A stretch of DNA of 64,000 nucleotides from Candidula unifasciata. Lineage: Eukaryota > Mollusca > Gastropoda > Stylommatophora > Geomitridae. The stretch covers positions 142,501 through 206,500 of the forward strand of contig CAJHNH020000487.1 of assembly GCA_905116865.2 (NCBI GenBank). Direction: 5' to 3'. The position numbers and the translations under genes were made by a program. The notes beneath the pieces were generated by a model. It was given only the letters and a program-made list of their open reading frames with translations, searched no databases and had not been told where the DNA came from. Shown piece after piece: positions 12,620-23,761 of this stretch (position 1 is the stretch's first letter; each line of letters starts with the position of its first letter).

Positions 12620-15200
12620 TTCATTGTTCAATATGCCAAGAAGGTACAAAGATAAGGGTCCACTAGTAACATGTCTTCACTGTAAAAGGGAACAATGTAG
12701 ATATCAGTGATGTGAATCAAATCCTAAAATGGAACATCATTTTCAAGAATTGGTGAAGGGACAAATTAAAACACATACACCACCCCCAGCAATTGACCAA
12801 GAAGATCAATGTAAAAGTAAAAAGTAGGAACATAAGAGAGACAAGGGAAAGATAATAATTTGTCCCTACTGCCAGAAACACCATGGAGCATTCCTGGTGT
12901 GTGTTTCTAGCCCATTATATGAGGTCTTTCTAAAAGAACATAGGAATAGAAAACGGAATTAAAAGGAGAATACTAACACTCCAGCAGATAATACTGATGA
13001 TTCCATCGGTGTAAACTGTGATTTACTTCACAACACAAAGCAAGATGTGTGATAAACACCCTAAGTACCTTGAGAGATTGATAATCAAGATAAATGGCTT
13101 ATTGTTAACAAAAGCATCAACAAAACAGTGGGCGAAAACATGTTTCCTATGTCAATTTAAAGGGCACTGTCGCGCACAATGTCCAGGGTTAAAATACCTC
13201 AGAGGATATGGTAACGAAACAGTAACTGCAGTTAAGACAGCATCAGAGTTCACTGAACATCATAAAAGTGATTGTACGTTGTGTGATATGCTACAGCAGG
13301 GTAAGCATATGACACCACATAAAATTAAAATTGGTACCATCCAGATTATCTGTCCGGGTACTGAAAACAGAACCCAAGACCAAAGTAATGTGTTGACAGA
13401 AAGCACCTCTGATCATGGAAAAGCAGATAAACCACCAAAGATAATTGGAGTAGATTAACCTTCCAAACAGAAAGTGGCCAATACAGGCTATGGCAAATGA
13501 ATGCAACAAAGTAAAAGAGTGCTTGCTGGAGGAGCCATGTGAGAAAATAAGCCCGTCATATAGTTAAGTTATACTAACTGATGCTCTGGTGGCAGCATGT
13601 AACACTGCAGACCAGAGAAAGCCATATACGTGTGTCATAAATGGAAAAAGAGGTTCTTTAGCATTATAGCATGAAGGAACATTTTCTTTAGTGACAACTT
13701 ATCGTAGTCAGACTAATTGGGGGAATGCGTTACAATTAAAGGTAATTGAGGGAGCTATCAATCTAGACTAGCAAGGGTCACAGTTGAATCATCTTGCCTT
13801 TCTAAAACAATAAGGGCAATCCCTTACCCGTTCCCAACTGGAGATTTGATCATAGGAAAGAATGAAAACCCAAAGGAATGTACTCTAACAGACAGATTAA
13901 AATGGGAAACTTCCTATTATCTTCCTTGGCTGCTAGAACGGGGAGCTGCAAGAAAAACATCTCAGACGATGGGAAACAGTAAACTTCCCAATGATGAATC
14001 AACTGGTGGAGCTGGGGTAGAAGATGTCACCAGTAAGGTAAAAGGGTGTTTGCCAAAGGCCTAGCAATGACACAATGCTGTCAGATGACGAGACAATATC
14101 ACACGAAAGATTAATGGCAGCATACAACGCTGAAACCCACAGCGAAATCAGTTGTTGCTTACAGACAGAATGCATTAAAAGGACATAAAGTAGAAACATC
14201 CTGTAGTCTGGTTGATGAACCTGAAGAAGGTGCAACAGACAAGCAAACAATTATACCCAGTAGTGTTTCCAAAAATTCTTGGAACCTATTAAAAGTTTAT
14301 GATAACTTCTTACCTACACAGACATTTGCATGTTATGATCAACTGAAAATGTTAGCAAAGGTTTTTTTTCTTTCTGAAAATGTTGTAAATCATTTAAAGA
14401 CGCTCAGAACTTTTTGTGAGCGTGTTAGACAATCTGGATTCACCATTAAACCTTCCAAGATCGCAATTGATTGTCATGAAATTAAATTTTTGGTGCATAA
14501 CACCTTTAAGTTAATAGTGAAAAGGGACGAGAAAATTATTCCAAATATTTTGAACTTGACAATTCCCACAACAAAGAAAAAGGAAATCCGAGGCTTACTT
14601 GGGCTCATTAACTACAATCAATTCATCCCAAATGTTTGTCATAAAACGGTTGCCTATACGAAACATTTGAAAAAGGGATCCTCCAACTTAATTGAATGGA
14701 ATACTGAACTTGACCAGGCCTTCGCCAGGGTTAAGACACTGTTCTCCAGTCTCCCAATTTTAAAATTGTCAAAATTTAAATTGACTTTCATCCTCAGATT
14801 CAGCGTGAGCGGTATAAGAAGTGCTGGTTGTTTGAAGATACTAGAAGCTTACCTCTACAGATGAGAGTTATCCTTCGTCAATGCAGTACAATGTAGCAGG
14901 TGTCTATGGCATGGCGAAGCCAAAACAGCACCCAATAGTAAGTACCTTGCTGTTGCAATCCTATAAGAAACTGTTGCCTTTAATCAGCACAGATATTGTT
15001 GCAGACCGTGTGAACCAGTACCTAAAAAACAACATGATTGCCAAGTGGGCACTACTTTTAAAGAACAAGTTTGAAAAAACCCACATCAATATGATCTACA
15101 ATTTGGCTGATCTGTTGAGTCTCTATGATGACTTTGACGTCTATATTCACAACTTTACTGTACAAGAAGGAAACATTGTCAATCTATGATGATTATACAG
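12620..15200 (+). pseudogene. LTR retrotransposon gag-pol, heavily decayed
   Basis: A gag-like part has cysteine motifs: CPYCQKHHGAFLVC near 12862-12905, and a CCHC zinc knuckle CFLCQFKGHCRAQC (C-x2-C-x4-H-x4-C) near 13141-13182. The pol part at 14349-14864 reads as the RT thumb of Ty3/Gypsy type (HLKTLRTFCERVRQSGFTIK, then RGLLGLINYNQFIPN) running into the start of RNase H. No protease motif, YxDD or integrase survives in a clear form. Frames are broken by many stops and TA-rich gaps. The likely LTR partners are 10346-11456 and 16079-16412. Confidence 0.7.
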
Positions 15201-16078
15201 TATATTGAAATGATATGTTGTCTCCATGTCTGAAGTCAATGATGCAGTACACCTACTGCTGATACAAAGTTTCATCAATTGCAGATAAAACAAGATTGCA
15301 TTGAAAAGTGAAAGAAAAAGTTAGCAGGTCTGATGAAAGTGTTCCAATACAGCTGCTGGTGATAGAAAATTGCCAACTAATACAGATGTCAACATCCTAT
15401 TGAGAAATGGGAAACGCATTTATCATTTTGAAGACAGTCAATCATGACACCTACAGACACTGCAATACTGTGTTCATCAATTTTCACATCAATGCTACAT
15501 CTGATAATGTGGAAAGATACAAACATCAAGATGAGAAGGTACTGCATCCGAAAAACCAACATTGTGAAAGTCACACATTAAATCGAGCGTACCTACAGCA
15601 GGAACATTTCAATAATATACTTACATGTTGACTTTATGCTAGACATTTAAGAAAAGAACTGTTCGTATTTCAGAAATACCAAAGATGTGACAAAACTTGG
15701 TGTATCTCCTTCAAGCAATAATGTGAACTCTTAAGGTTGCAAGAACTTATCTGATATGACATACCAGATTTCAAATACATCATTATAGAATTCAAGGCGA
15801 AGTGGACATTCGTTAGAACAATATACAACTGAAGATTAAAATTCCAGGAAACTGACTCATTAGGAAACATCTCAGATGTATGTTGACGATAGGAGCTTTC
15901 ATAACTGTATGTTGACAATAATTAGGTGAAAGAAGCAGGATATCTTGAGATTTACTGAACTGAATGTAGACACTATTCTGTTGACATCCCAACACCATGT
16001 AGAGTGCTTGACTCCAGACGTAGACATGTAACGTAGACGTCTGTCATCGGGACATATCTGTCCAAAAGGAGGGTTGGA
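15201..16078. other. Unassigned; probably retroelement 3' internal sequence
   Basis: No recognisable protein. The first ~110 bp (with the segment just upstream from about 15090) match 7680-7860, showing that this is repeated DNA. Positions up to 16078 precede an LTR of family B. Confidence 0.4.
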
Positions 16079-16412
16079 TGTCAGGGTTCGCCCTGTTATG
16101 GAACAGTTCATTATGATGATGATTAATCTCGTCATCGTACCCTGTGAACCTTAGTACAACTCAGTACGTGTATACACACTTATAAACGCGCATGAATGTA
16201 TGAGCGAAGCGTAGCATGGTCAATGACAAGCCGACTTCACGAAGGTTTTGACCATCACGTCAACTCGGGGACGCAGAACAAAACGGGTATGCTGGCAAGA
16301 CTGGACATTCTAGACGGGATGCTTAACGCTTGCTGGTCTTGCAACCAGTGTTTGGCTTGAGTGTGTTTGACAACGGTGTTTTCCTGTCATTAGCCTATAG
16401 CAGAGCCAATGA
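16079..16412 (+). repeat. LTR, family B, copy 3, internally deleted
   Basis: Starts TGTCAGGGTTCGCCCTGTTA like the LTR at 10346. Near GCTTGCTGG it jumps by several hundred bases to the block CAACCAGTGTTTGGCTTG (equivalent to about 11352-11370), continues to CAGAGCCAAT, then jumps again into the leader. Two deletions remove most of the LTR and the LTR-leader junction. Confidence 0.75.
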
Positions 16413-17012
16413 CAAGAGCAGATAAGTGTATTTTGTTTTGATTTGTGTGTATGTGTCCTGGTCAGTTCTCCAGTTTGTGAGATTCCGTGTCAGTTAAGTT
16501 GGTAAAATTGTCTATCATTCTTGTCTATCACTTCCAACAGTTCCATTGCTTTCGTGGGAATTCATTTTTGCGCACACACATCATCCATCCCCCATTACTG
16601 GAAATTGTGAGCAGTATTCTTCGGATTCCCAGTCGAATATTTTTCAACTGTGTACATCCAAATTGTTTCACGAATATTTTTGTACTGCTATTGTGATTTG
16701 ATTTGTTATCATTTATGGTGATTATTGTACTGCTATTGTGATTTGATTTGTTATCATTTATGGTGATTATTGTACTGCTATTGTGATTTGATTTGTTATC
16801 ATTTATGGTGATTATTGTACTGCTATTGTAATTTGATTTGTTATCATGTATGCTGATTATTGTGATGAAAAATTGTGACAAGAAATGTATCATTGTGGTT
16901 TTTTTAATGTTCATATTAATTCGCCATCGTAGGTCCTGTTGTAGTTCTGATTATTCGCGATTATATTTTTCCTCTCTCCCCAGTAGGTGTAGGTCGGTTA
17001 GTTCGTGATTAA
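16413..17012 (+). repeat. Leader of LTR family B with 45-bp tandem repeat
   Basis: Matches 12045-12500. An expansion of about 3.5 units of 45 bp (containing CTGCTATTGTGATTTGATTT) lies at 16681-16870. Because 45 is a multiple of three, it produces a false repetitive frame on the minus strand. Confidence 0.75.
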
Positions 17013-17057
17013 ATTTCTAGAATTATATTATCGAGTTAAATATCTTTTTTTTTAAGT

Positions 17058-17250
17058 TCGGCTACGGGATGAGTAGGTGTGATGATAGTAAATCATCACG
17101 TATGAACGAGTTGACCCTCAGTCTAACTCTGAGCGAGATCGGGCAGTTTAACCGCAGAATAAACTGTGTCGACTGAGCTGGGCTAAGCCCTAAGTCCCAC
17201 TAGTAACACGAGTTACAGCGTGTCAAGTGTACCTAACAGCATGATGACGC
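17058..17250 (+). repeat. LTR family A, 5' fragment
   Basis: GTTCGGCTACGGGATGAG and the palindromic block GATGATAGTAAATCATCACG match the start of the LTR at 1409. Similarity is lost after GCGTGTCAAG. Confidence 0.7.
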
Positions 17251-17286
17251 TTTTAATCAAATAAAAGCCAGCCACCATTAAATATA

Positions 17287-17930
17287 TGGAAACGAACGAA
17301 CGAACAAACTTTATTTTCGAAGGGTTACAAATTGGGCACGCAGACCCGTCTGACATTCGGCCCTTCTAAGCACTCATTTTTCAGAGTACCAATGCCTGTT
17401 TTCAATAATCCATGTTATTGATATAATAAAGAAATATGCATCATTTAATAGTGCATACACACATCATGTGTACACAATCTTACACACTCACACACATGTA
17501 TATATACTCTTACATTCTCAAACATGCACATTCATATACAGACATACCCAATACATACATACACTCATCTATATACATACACAAACAAAAAACACACACC
17601 CACACCTAGACATAAATGCTCAAACAGAAAACAAATTCCTATACATGCACACACACACATTCATTCCATACATACACACCTACACATGCATGCATGCATA
17701 CACACACATACAGTCACATGTACAGACACCCACATACACCCACAGCCACACATTTACACTAACATGCATACATATATACATACACACACATACAACCACA
17801 TACTTACACTCACATGCATACATACACACAATTATACATACACCTACATCTTTACACACTTACATACATACATACTTGCATACATACCTAAATACACACA
17901 CATACACCCACATACTTACACTGCTACATT

Positions 17931-17991
<61 letters not shown>

Positions 17992-18095
17992 ACAAACATG
18001 CATACATACACACATGCATGCATACATACACCCACATACATGCCCACACACATTACATACATATATACACATATACAATCACCCATACAGATTTT
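17287..18095 (-). mobile_element. Retroposon with CA/GT-rich body and (CGAA)n tail
   Basis: Read on the minus strand: a GT-rich low-complexity body, then GAAGGGCCGAATGTCAGACG, GTAACCCTTCGAAAATAAAG and a (TTCG)n tail (CGAACGAACGAA at 17292-17306 on the plus strand). The last ~100 bp match 53800-53895, which is also preceded by GT/TGTC-rich low complexity. The CA-rich part (about 17455-18090) includes a (TA)n run at 17935-17988. No target-site duplication could be fixed. Apparent 200-codon frames here are microsatellite translation. Confidence 0.6.
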
Positions 18096-18650
18096 ATTCC
18101 AGGAAACTGGATTTATAGAACAATAAAAACATTCAACGGATTCATATGAAGATCTCGAAACCTAAAAGAATTGCGTCTAGGATGTTGGAATCGTCAATTA
18201 CATTGGATGTGGACATCAGCGACTGGATCGTCATTAACTTTGAGTATGATTGCTGAGTGAATGTAAGTTAAAACTGAATGAAAGAACAGATGACATGTGG
18301 TGATCATAGATATATTTATACATCCACGTCATTGATTTTTAATTCGTGTTAAATATTACAAATATTATGTGTTAAATATGATTATGAATTAATGTGTTTT
18401 TTATGTTACATATGTTATGTTCAGTTTGTGTTAAATGTTATAAATGTTTTCACATAACAGCATCAACTCCCTTACACATAGAACTGTCCACAGTATGGAC
18501 ACCCCCGTGCTAATTGATTTATTTATATCTCGGATGGTCAGTCCGTAGATATGTAGTTCTTTTGTTATTAGGGAGTCCAGATGAGCGAAATAGATGCAGA
18601 TCATTCCTAATTCAATCCTATTTGATAAATAGTGTCGATATAAGCGTTTT
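18096..18650. other. No gene recognised; AT-rich
   Basis: Non-coding sequence containing several ATGTTA/TGTTAAAT repeats (about 18340-18450). It ends at the LINE insertion site. Confidence 0.5.
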
Positions 18651-19462
18651 ATGTGCCTGTTGATTCGTTATGCTGATGATACAGTATTACTATCAACATC
18701 ACAAAATGGTTTAGAAAACTTATTAACCTCACTCCAAAATACATAGTGAAAATCATAACTTATTTCTTAACATAGCAAAAACAAAGATAATGCATACAAA
18801 CAAAACTGCCATGGAGAAGGAAATATATGTTAATGAGGAAAGATTGGAAGTGGTGGAAAATTTCGAATATCTTGGGTCACTGGTTACCAACAATGGTGAC
18901 ACAATGAAAGAAATTAAACGGCGACTATCAATTGCTCTTCAAAGACTAAAACAACTGAATAAATTATGGAATTGTACAGATAGAATTACAAAGGTCAGAT
19001 TTTTAAGAGCATGCATCTTTCCCATTGCAACATACGCCTGTGAGACCTGGACACTTACTAAACAAGCGGAACAGCGCATAAATGCATTTGAATATAAATG
19101 TTACAGACAGGTTCTAAGAATATCTTGGGTAAAGAAAAGAACAAATGCATCCATACTTCAAGAGCTGAATATTGAAGAGGGTTGGCTAGTAAAGACAATA
19201 AAACAAAGAAAATTGAAATATTTTGGTCACTTGAAACGTCTGGAAGTCTAGAGAGAACAATAATGGAAGGGTATATGCCTGGGAAGAGAGGAAGGCCAAG
19301 GAGAAGATGGGTGCAGGATGTGGCAGATGATCTCCAGATGGGTGTACCAGACGCAGGACATCTTGCTCAGGATAGGAAGGTTTTTCCGGAGGGTTGTTAT
19401 GGCAGCGAGGTTCCGCGAGGGACATGCTACTGAATGAATGAATGAATGAATGTGCCTGTTGA
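18651..19462 (+). mobile_element. 5'-truncated LINE with 13-bp target-site duplication
   Basis: Perfect direct repeats ATGTGCCTGTTGA at 18651-18663 and 19450-19462 flank the insert. The insert starts inside the RT palm (YADDTVLLSTSQNG, about 18668-18710). It continues with EYLGSLVTNNGDTMKEIKRR, YACETWTLTKQAEQRINAFE and KYFGHLKRLE (frame closed at 19251), and after one frame change with GRPRRRWVQDVADDLQMG. It ends in a (TGAA)n tail at about 19431-19449. This is a textbook 5'-truncated target-primed insertion. Confidence 0.93.
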
Positions 19463-19806
19463 AACTTACAAGTTTAACCGCTTCATTACTAAGTTTTAGC
19501 CATATCATTGCCCAACGGCTGTAATTAGGAACTAGTATTCTCTACGTCACTCCTACTCAGGCGTCCAAGAGTGCAAATACGTTTTGTCGCTGTGGCTATT
19601 TGACAGTTATCGATGCAAATATGTTTTGCCAGATATTGTATCATCAGCATGGGTGAGATTTTCTTAAAGGGATATATATATTTGATTGTGTGTGTTCTTA
19701 TGTATGTGCTTAATGCCTGTGTGTGTGTAAGAGAAAAGGTAAGAGGAATGCTGACGCCGAATCTCTCTGTCGACGATCTCCTTCGACCTAAGGCAGAGAA
19801 ATTTTG
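19463..19806. other. No gene recognised
   Basis: About 340 bp between the LINE duplication and the first Merlin terminal repeat. A short frame at 19613-19855 has no recognisable features. Confidence 0.5.
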
Positions 19807-20236
19807 GCTCTACTGGCAAATCCGGACGAAGAATAAACAGCCTTGGACGACTTAGTCAGAGTTCTCTCCCGTCGCCGCACTCCAAACAGTGATCGGAAAA
19901 GCCACAACGAAACAAAGAAGACAGTCACGTCGACATCAGGGCTGCCAATGCTTGGTTGTTTCCCCCAGATCTGGTTTTTTTTTCGACGCTGCAGGACAAT
20001 TCTGGGTGTTGTTTTTTTTTAGCTCTACTGGCAAATCCGGACGAAGAATAAACAGCCTTGGACGACTTAGTCAGAGTTCTCTCCCGTCGCCGCACTCCAA
20101 ACAGTGATCGGAAAAGCCACAACGAAACAAAGAAGACAGTCACGTCGACATCAGGGCTGCCAATGCTTGGTTGTTTCCCCCAGATCTGGGTTTTTTTTCG
20201 ACGCTGCAGGACAATTCTGGGTGTTGTTTTTTTGGG
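19807..20236 (+). repeat. Tandem duplication of the element A left end
   Basis: Two nearly identical units of about 215 bp in direct tandem (19807-20021 and 20022-20236). Each contains the left TIR, a T-run and GACGCTGCAGGACAATTCTG. Element A therefore has two left ends and one right end. Confidence 0.9.
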
Positions 20237-20309
20237 TGTGTTTTGTTTGTTCGTGTTTGCCGATTTGTATGCTTTAATGATCGATAAATTTGCGTGGTTA
20301 GGGGGGTAG
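20058..20309 (+). pseudogene. Transposase N-terminal fragment of element A
   Basis: Open frame of 83 codons reading from the left TIR into ADLYALMIDKFAWL. Only this block is homologous to the element B transposase. The stop comes from the GGTTAGGGGGGTAG run. Confidence 0.6.
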
Positions 20310-20362
20310 GGGTTAGGGTTAGGGAGTAGGATTAGGGTTAGCGGTAGGGTTAGGATTAGCGT
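20297..20362 (+). repeat. Degenerate TTAGGG-like array inside element A
   Basis: About 65 bp of GGTTAGGG, GTAGGGG and GATTAGGG units, starting exactly where the transposase-like frame stops being homologous to element B. Confidence 0.8.
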
Positions 20363-20590
20363 TAGATTTGACAGTTTTGACGCCGGAGTTCCCTATAATC
20401 GCGCACAGTCCCATACACACACACAAACAATCGAGGGCCTCTGGATGCTGGTCACACGCACAATTCGCCAACGATTGGGGGCACCAGCCGCACGCTATTG
20501 GCGTCATATTTGGCAGTTTCAGTGGCGCCACTCCCACAAACATCATATTGTCGGCCAGTATTTCGAAATCCTACGTCAAAATTTTCACAT

Positions 20591-20655
20591 CTAACCCTAA
20601 CCCTACCCCTAACCCTAACCCTACCCCTAACCCTAACCCTACCCCTAACTCTAAT
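20591..20655 (-). repeat. CCCTAA-like array inside element A, inverted to the first
   Basis: Units CCCTAACCCTACCCC repeated. The orientation is opposite to the array at 20297-20362, 230 bp away. It is followed by ACGCAACC-rich sequence, as in element B. Confidence 0.85.
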
Positions 20656-21125
20656 CCAACAACCGCATGATGATGACTACACAACCATTCACAGTGCCTC
20701 ACGCAACCGTACGCAACTGTGCACGCAACCATATGATGATGCCACGATGTCTCACGCAACCGTACGCAGCCCTACACGCAACCGCAGGATGATAGGTAAG
20801 TGTGTCGTTTGTTTCGTTTGTTTTCCGATTACTGTTTGGAGTGCGGCGACGGGAGATAACTCTGACTAAGTCGTCCAAGGCTGTTTATTCTTCGTCCGGA
20901 TTTGCCAGTAGAGCCAAAAGGCTCTACTGGCAAATTTGGCCGGTAAGCTGGACTGCTTCGGCCGGCTTAGTGGGGCTTCGTGGGAGTTACGTCCCTTGGC
21001 CAAACTCGAAACAACTCAAAACAAGTGGCGGAAAAAGTCACGAAACAAATGACATACTTACCTATCATCATCCGGGTGCGTGTAGGGTTGCCTAGGGTGT
21101 CTATCATCGTCCTACGGTTGCGTGT

Positions 21126-21304
21126 AGGGGGTTAGGGTTAGCGTTTAGGGGTTAGGGTTAGGGTTTAGGGGTTATGGTTTAGGGTTAGGGTTTAGGGTTA
21201 GGGTTTAGGGTTAGGGTTTAGGGTTTAGGGTTTAGGGTTAAGGTTTAGGGTTAGGGTTTAGGGTTTAGGGTTTAGGGTTAGGGTTTAGGGTTTAGGGTTA
21301 GGGT

Positions 21305-21369
<65 letters not shown>

Positions 21370-21440
21370 TAGGGTTAGGGTTTAGGGTTAAGGTTTAGGG
21401 TTAGGGTTTAGGGTTTAGGGTTAGGGTTTAGGGTTAGGGT

Positions 21441-21511
<71 letters not shown>

Positions 21512-21517
21512 TAGGGG
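21126..21517 (-). repeat. Interstitial telomere-like array, mixed TTAGGG and TTTAGGG
   Basis: About 390 bp of units GGGTTA and GGGTTTA, often alternating to give TTTAGGGTTAGGG, with few substitutions. It lies inside Merlin-type element B and supplies the stop codon of the truncated transposase. It is not a chromosome end, since unique and repeated DNA continue on both sides. Confidence 0.95.
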
Positions 21518-22152
21518 TCTGGTTCGATGTGGAAGAAGTAGCTCTCGTCTACTTCGACCACGATAGATCTGCCGGTCTCATCGAGTCCTCCCAGCTCCAC
21601 GGTGTGTCTCAACATCCAATTATAGCATTCCTGACGGAAATAATTGTTGTAGTTGACAATCGTGTGCCAGTTCGTGAGTCTCTCGAAGACCATGACAGTC
21701 GCTGAACTTACGCCGTAGAGCCAGTAGTACATCATCATGACTATTTTCTCGGTCGGCATGTCGCTGTTGGCAAAAAAGGACCCCGTGCGAACGCTACACC
21801 GAGTATCACAGCGATGACAACGCCAACCGTATCTGTAGTTACAGTGCTGGCGAGGCGCTAGCGACATAGGCCGGTTGCACGAACTGCACAGTTGCATATT
21901 CCTTATAAGACTATGCTCAGCTAGCCACCGCAACCACGCATATTTATCAGACATTAATGCATGCAGATCTGCAGGAGTTACGTCCGTGGCAACTAAGTCG
22001 TGCGTCGCCAGAATGTTAGTGCTTATGTGTGTGGGAGCTCTCTGTCTAACTGCTATTTTGCTGTTGTGATTTGATTCGTGACGACTTTTTCCTCGACTTG
22101 TTTTTAGTTTGGCGAAGGGACGCGAAGGGACATAACTCCCACGAAGCCCCAC
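21511..22152 (-). CDS. Merlin / IS1595-type transposase, truncated after first catalytic Asp
   Basis: A 213-codon frame. A basic N-terminal region that overlaps the TIR is followed by ADLHALMSDKYAWLRWLAEH. A zinc-ribbon region has CSSC (about residues 93-96) and CHRC (about 114-117), then SVRTGSFF. A helical segment has MMMYYWLYG. The frame ends in the first catalytic motif VEVDESYFFH (about residues 199-208). It then runs at once into the telomere-like array, which encodes the last residues and the stop. Intact relatives continue for another ~120-150 residues with the second and third acidic residues. This form cannot be catalytic; it might still bind TIRs if expressed. ATG at 22152 is the most upstream in frame; the true start is uncertain. 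Confidence 0.8.
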
Positions 22153-22196
22153 TAAGCCGGCCGAAGCAGTCTAGCTTACCGGCCAAATTTGCCAGA

Positions 22197-23761
22197 GCTA
22201 CGGAAAAAGCTCATCAAATTGGCAGAATTGGCCATTAAAGAGGAAGAGACAAAAATAATTAGCGAGTTAGAATAGCTAAAGAAAGAAAATGGTTCAAACC
22301 ACTCAAGTGAAGATGTGGGGGAAAGTAGGAACCAAAATTACTCGTTTAAAAACCAAAAAAGTGAGTTACATTATGACATTGAAATAGTGAAGAAGTACAG
22401 ATGTGTGTAGTTTTTGCTAAATTTATTAGCAGGGAAAACATAAAGTACATTGGGGATACATAGAGTACATTAAGTAGCCTATCGATGAAATGAATTCGGT
22501 GTTTTAGTCGAAGTGCTCACGTTATGCGAATTGTGTTGGGATAAGGCGTAGAGGGCCCAACGTGTTATCAGCCACTTTGTTCGACAAGAGTCGAGCGTGG
22601 CGGAATTACGAGGACGAGGATAATGCAGTGCCTCGTGACGATAATAAGTCGGCAGTGGGCCGAGAGACTCAGTTGCCTGGGGCCAAGTCTCATCAGTTAT
22701 CGTGCATAGGTTACAGTGACCCAGAGGAAGGGCATGTAACCAAGAAGAAGAATCTCTCCTGGGTGACAACGCGAGGAGACGTAGTCACTACGGAAACGGG
22801 GCAGGGAGTTATAAGAAGGCTATCGGTGACCCTAGGAGGGGGCCGTAGGCCGAAAGCGAATGTTGTGGACTCACACCGAGTCAAGGTGATGTGTTATCTT
22901 TCATGTGACACACCCTTGGTAGCATATTATAATGTATAAGAGGAGCAATAGAGGGACAATCGTCCATTATCACCAAGTTCATTGTCATCATCATCTTGTA
23001 CTCATGTAAGATTGATTGAATTAACTGCATTATCTATTTTACCGTCTTTGAAATGTAATGGGACATTATAGGGAAATGGTTAAAAAACCAGTTCCTAGAA
23101 CTGTAGAGAGATTGTTAAATTCCAGTTTCCAGAATGAAGAAGAAAGTAAGAATTATGTTTAAAAACTGTACTCAAAATTCATACATTTTGCAACCTTTTC
23201 TGTCGGCGTTTGTGGGAAAGGCATACCAAACATAACAAAATGGGCAAAGCATTATGCAATAGCATTACGCGATTTACAAAAATCATTCACTTGTATACCA
23301 TTTTACGTTGCCTAATAGAATGTTTCCTTTCCATGTTGCATATGACGTATGTGACGTCGATCTGAGCAGCGTGTTTCCATATGACTTTGGAGGTTAGTTA
23401 CATCCCATCATGTATGCCTGCAGAAAATCAGCACAAGTAAGAGACAGAATACAGCATCGGGAAAAGGGGAGCTGTGACGGTTTACCAAGCAGTGTTCAAC
23501 GGTGCCTACTACCTGTATGAAGACCACTTTACATTGTATCAAACATGACATAGTTGTTAAAATTATTGGCCATTGTGTGTGCTGTATTGAGATATACAAT
23601 GATACTTTGGTTAACTACAGAAATGTCATGATATGTTATGATATCACATGTCCAATGATTTTTATAATTGTGAAATCAGCCCGCAACAAGGAGTTGATCT
23701 AACTCAACAACTGACAACTTAATTTCAGTTAGTTGTCAGTTGGGAGAGGGAGAAGATATGA
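22197..23761 (+). other. Probable internal sequence of an LTR retroelement; no intact gene
   Basis: A frame near 22200-22410 reads LIKLAELAIKEEETKIISEL and continues through one stop with lysine/glutamate-rich sequence, as in some gag proteins. A 125-codon frame at 22562-22939 is not recognised. The stretch ends in an inverted repeat (CAACTGACAACT / AGTTGTCAGTTG, about 23706-23742), then a purine-rich run GGGAGAGGGAGAAG just before an LTR. That run could be a polypurine tract. Confidence 0.35.

Larger units (their letters stand above)
19807..20915 (+). mobile_element. Merlin-type DNA transposon A with telomere-like arrays
   Basis: Bounded by terminal inverted repeats of about 110 bp. The left copies at 19807 and 20022 start NGCTCTACTGGCAAATCC, and the reverse complement is at 20808-20915. 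Inside, a reading frame ends ADLYALMIDKFAWL, homologous to the transposase of element B (ADLHALMSDKYAWL). At the next codon it runs into TTAGGG-like repeats (20297-20362). Then come ~230 bp unique, a CCCTAA-like array (20591-20655), ACGCAACCG-rich minisatellite (20667-20785), GATGATAGGTAAGT and the right TIR. It encodes almost none of the transposase and is non-autonomous. Confidence 0.7.
20920..22196 (-). mobile_element. Merlin-type DNA transposon B with internal telomere-like array
   Basis: Left end GGCTCTACTGGCAAATTTGG at 20920, continuing ~110 bp. The reverse complement is at about 22085-22196, with 3 bp missing near the tip. In the minus direction it holds TIR, transposase N-terminal half (22152-21511), a ~390-bp CCCTAA-type array (21517-21126), CTACACGCAACCG-rich sequence, GATGATAGGTAAGT, and TIR. 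This is the same order as element A, although the TIRs differ beyond the first 16 bp. The catalytic second half of the transposase is missing. Confidence 0.75.

Noticed and set aside
17468..18126. Two overlapping 200-codon His/Thr-rich frames
   Set aside because: CA-rich low-complexity sequence of a retroposon body; overlapping frames are equally open.
21126..21517. True chromosome end
   Set aside because: The array lies between transposon TIRs, with repeated and unique sequence on both sides.
22562..22939. 125-codon plus-strand frame as a gene
   Set aside because: No motif, no second copy and no supporting signals; left as unassigned sequence.
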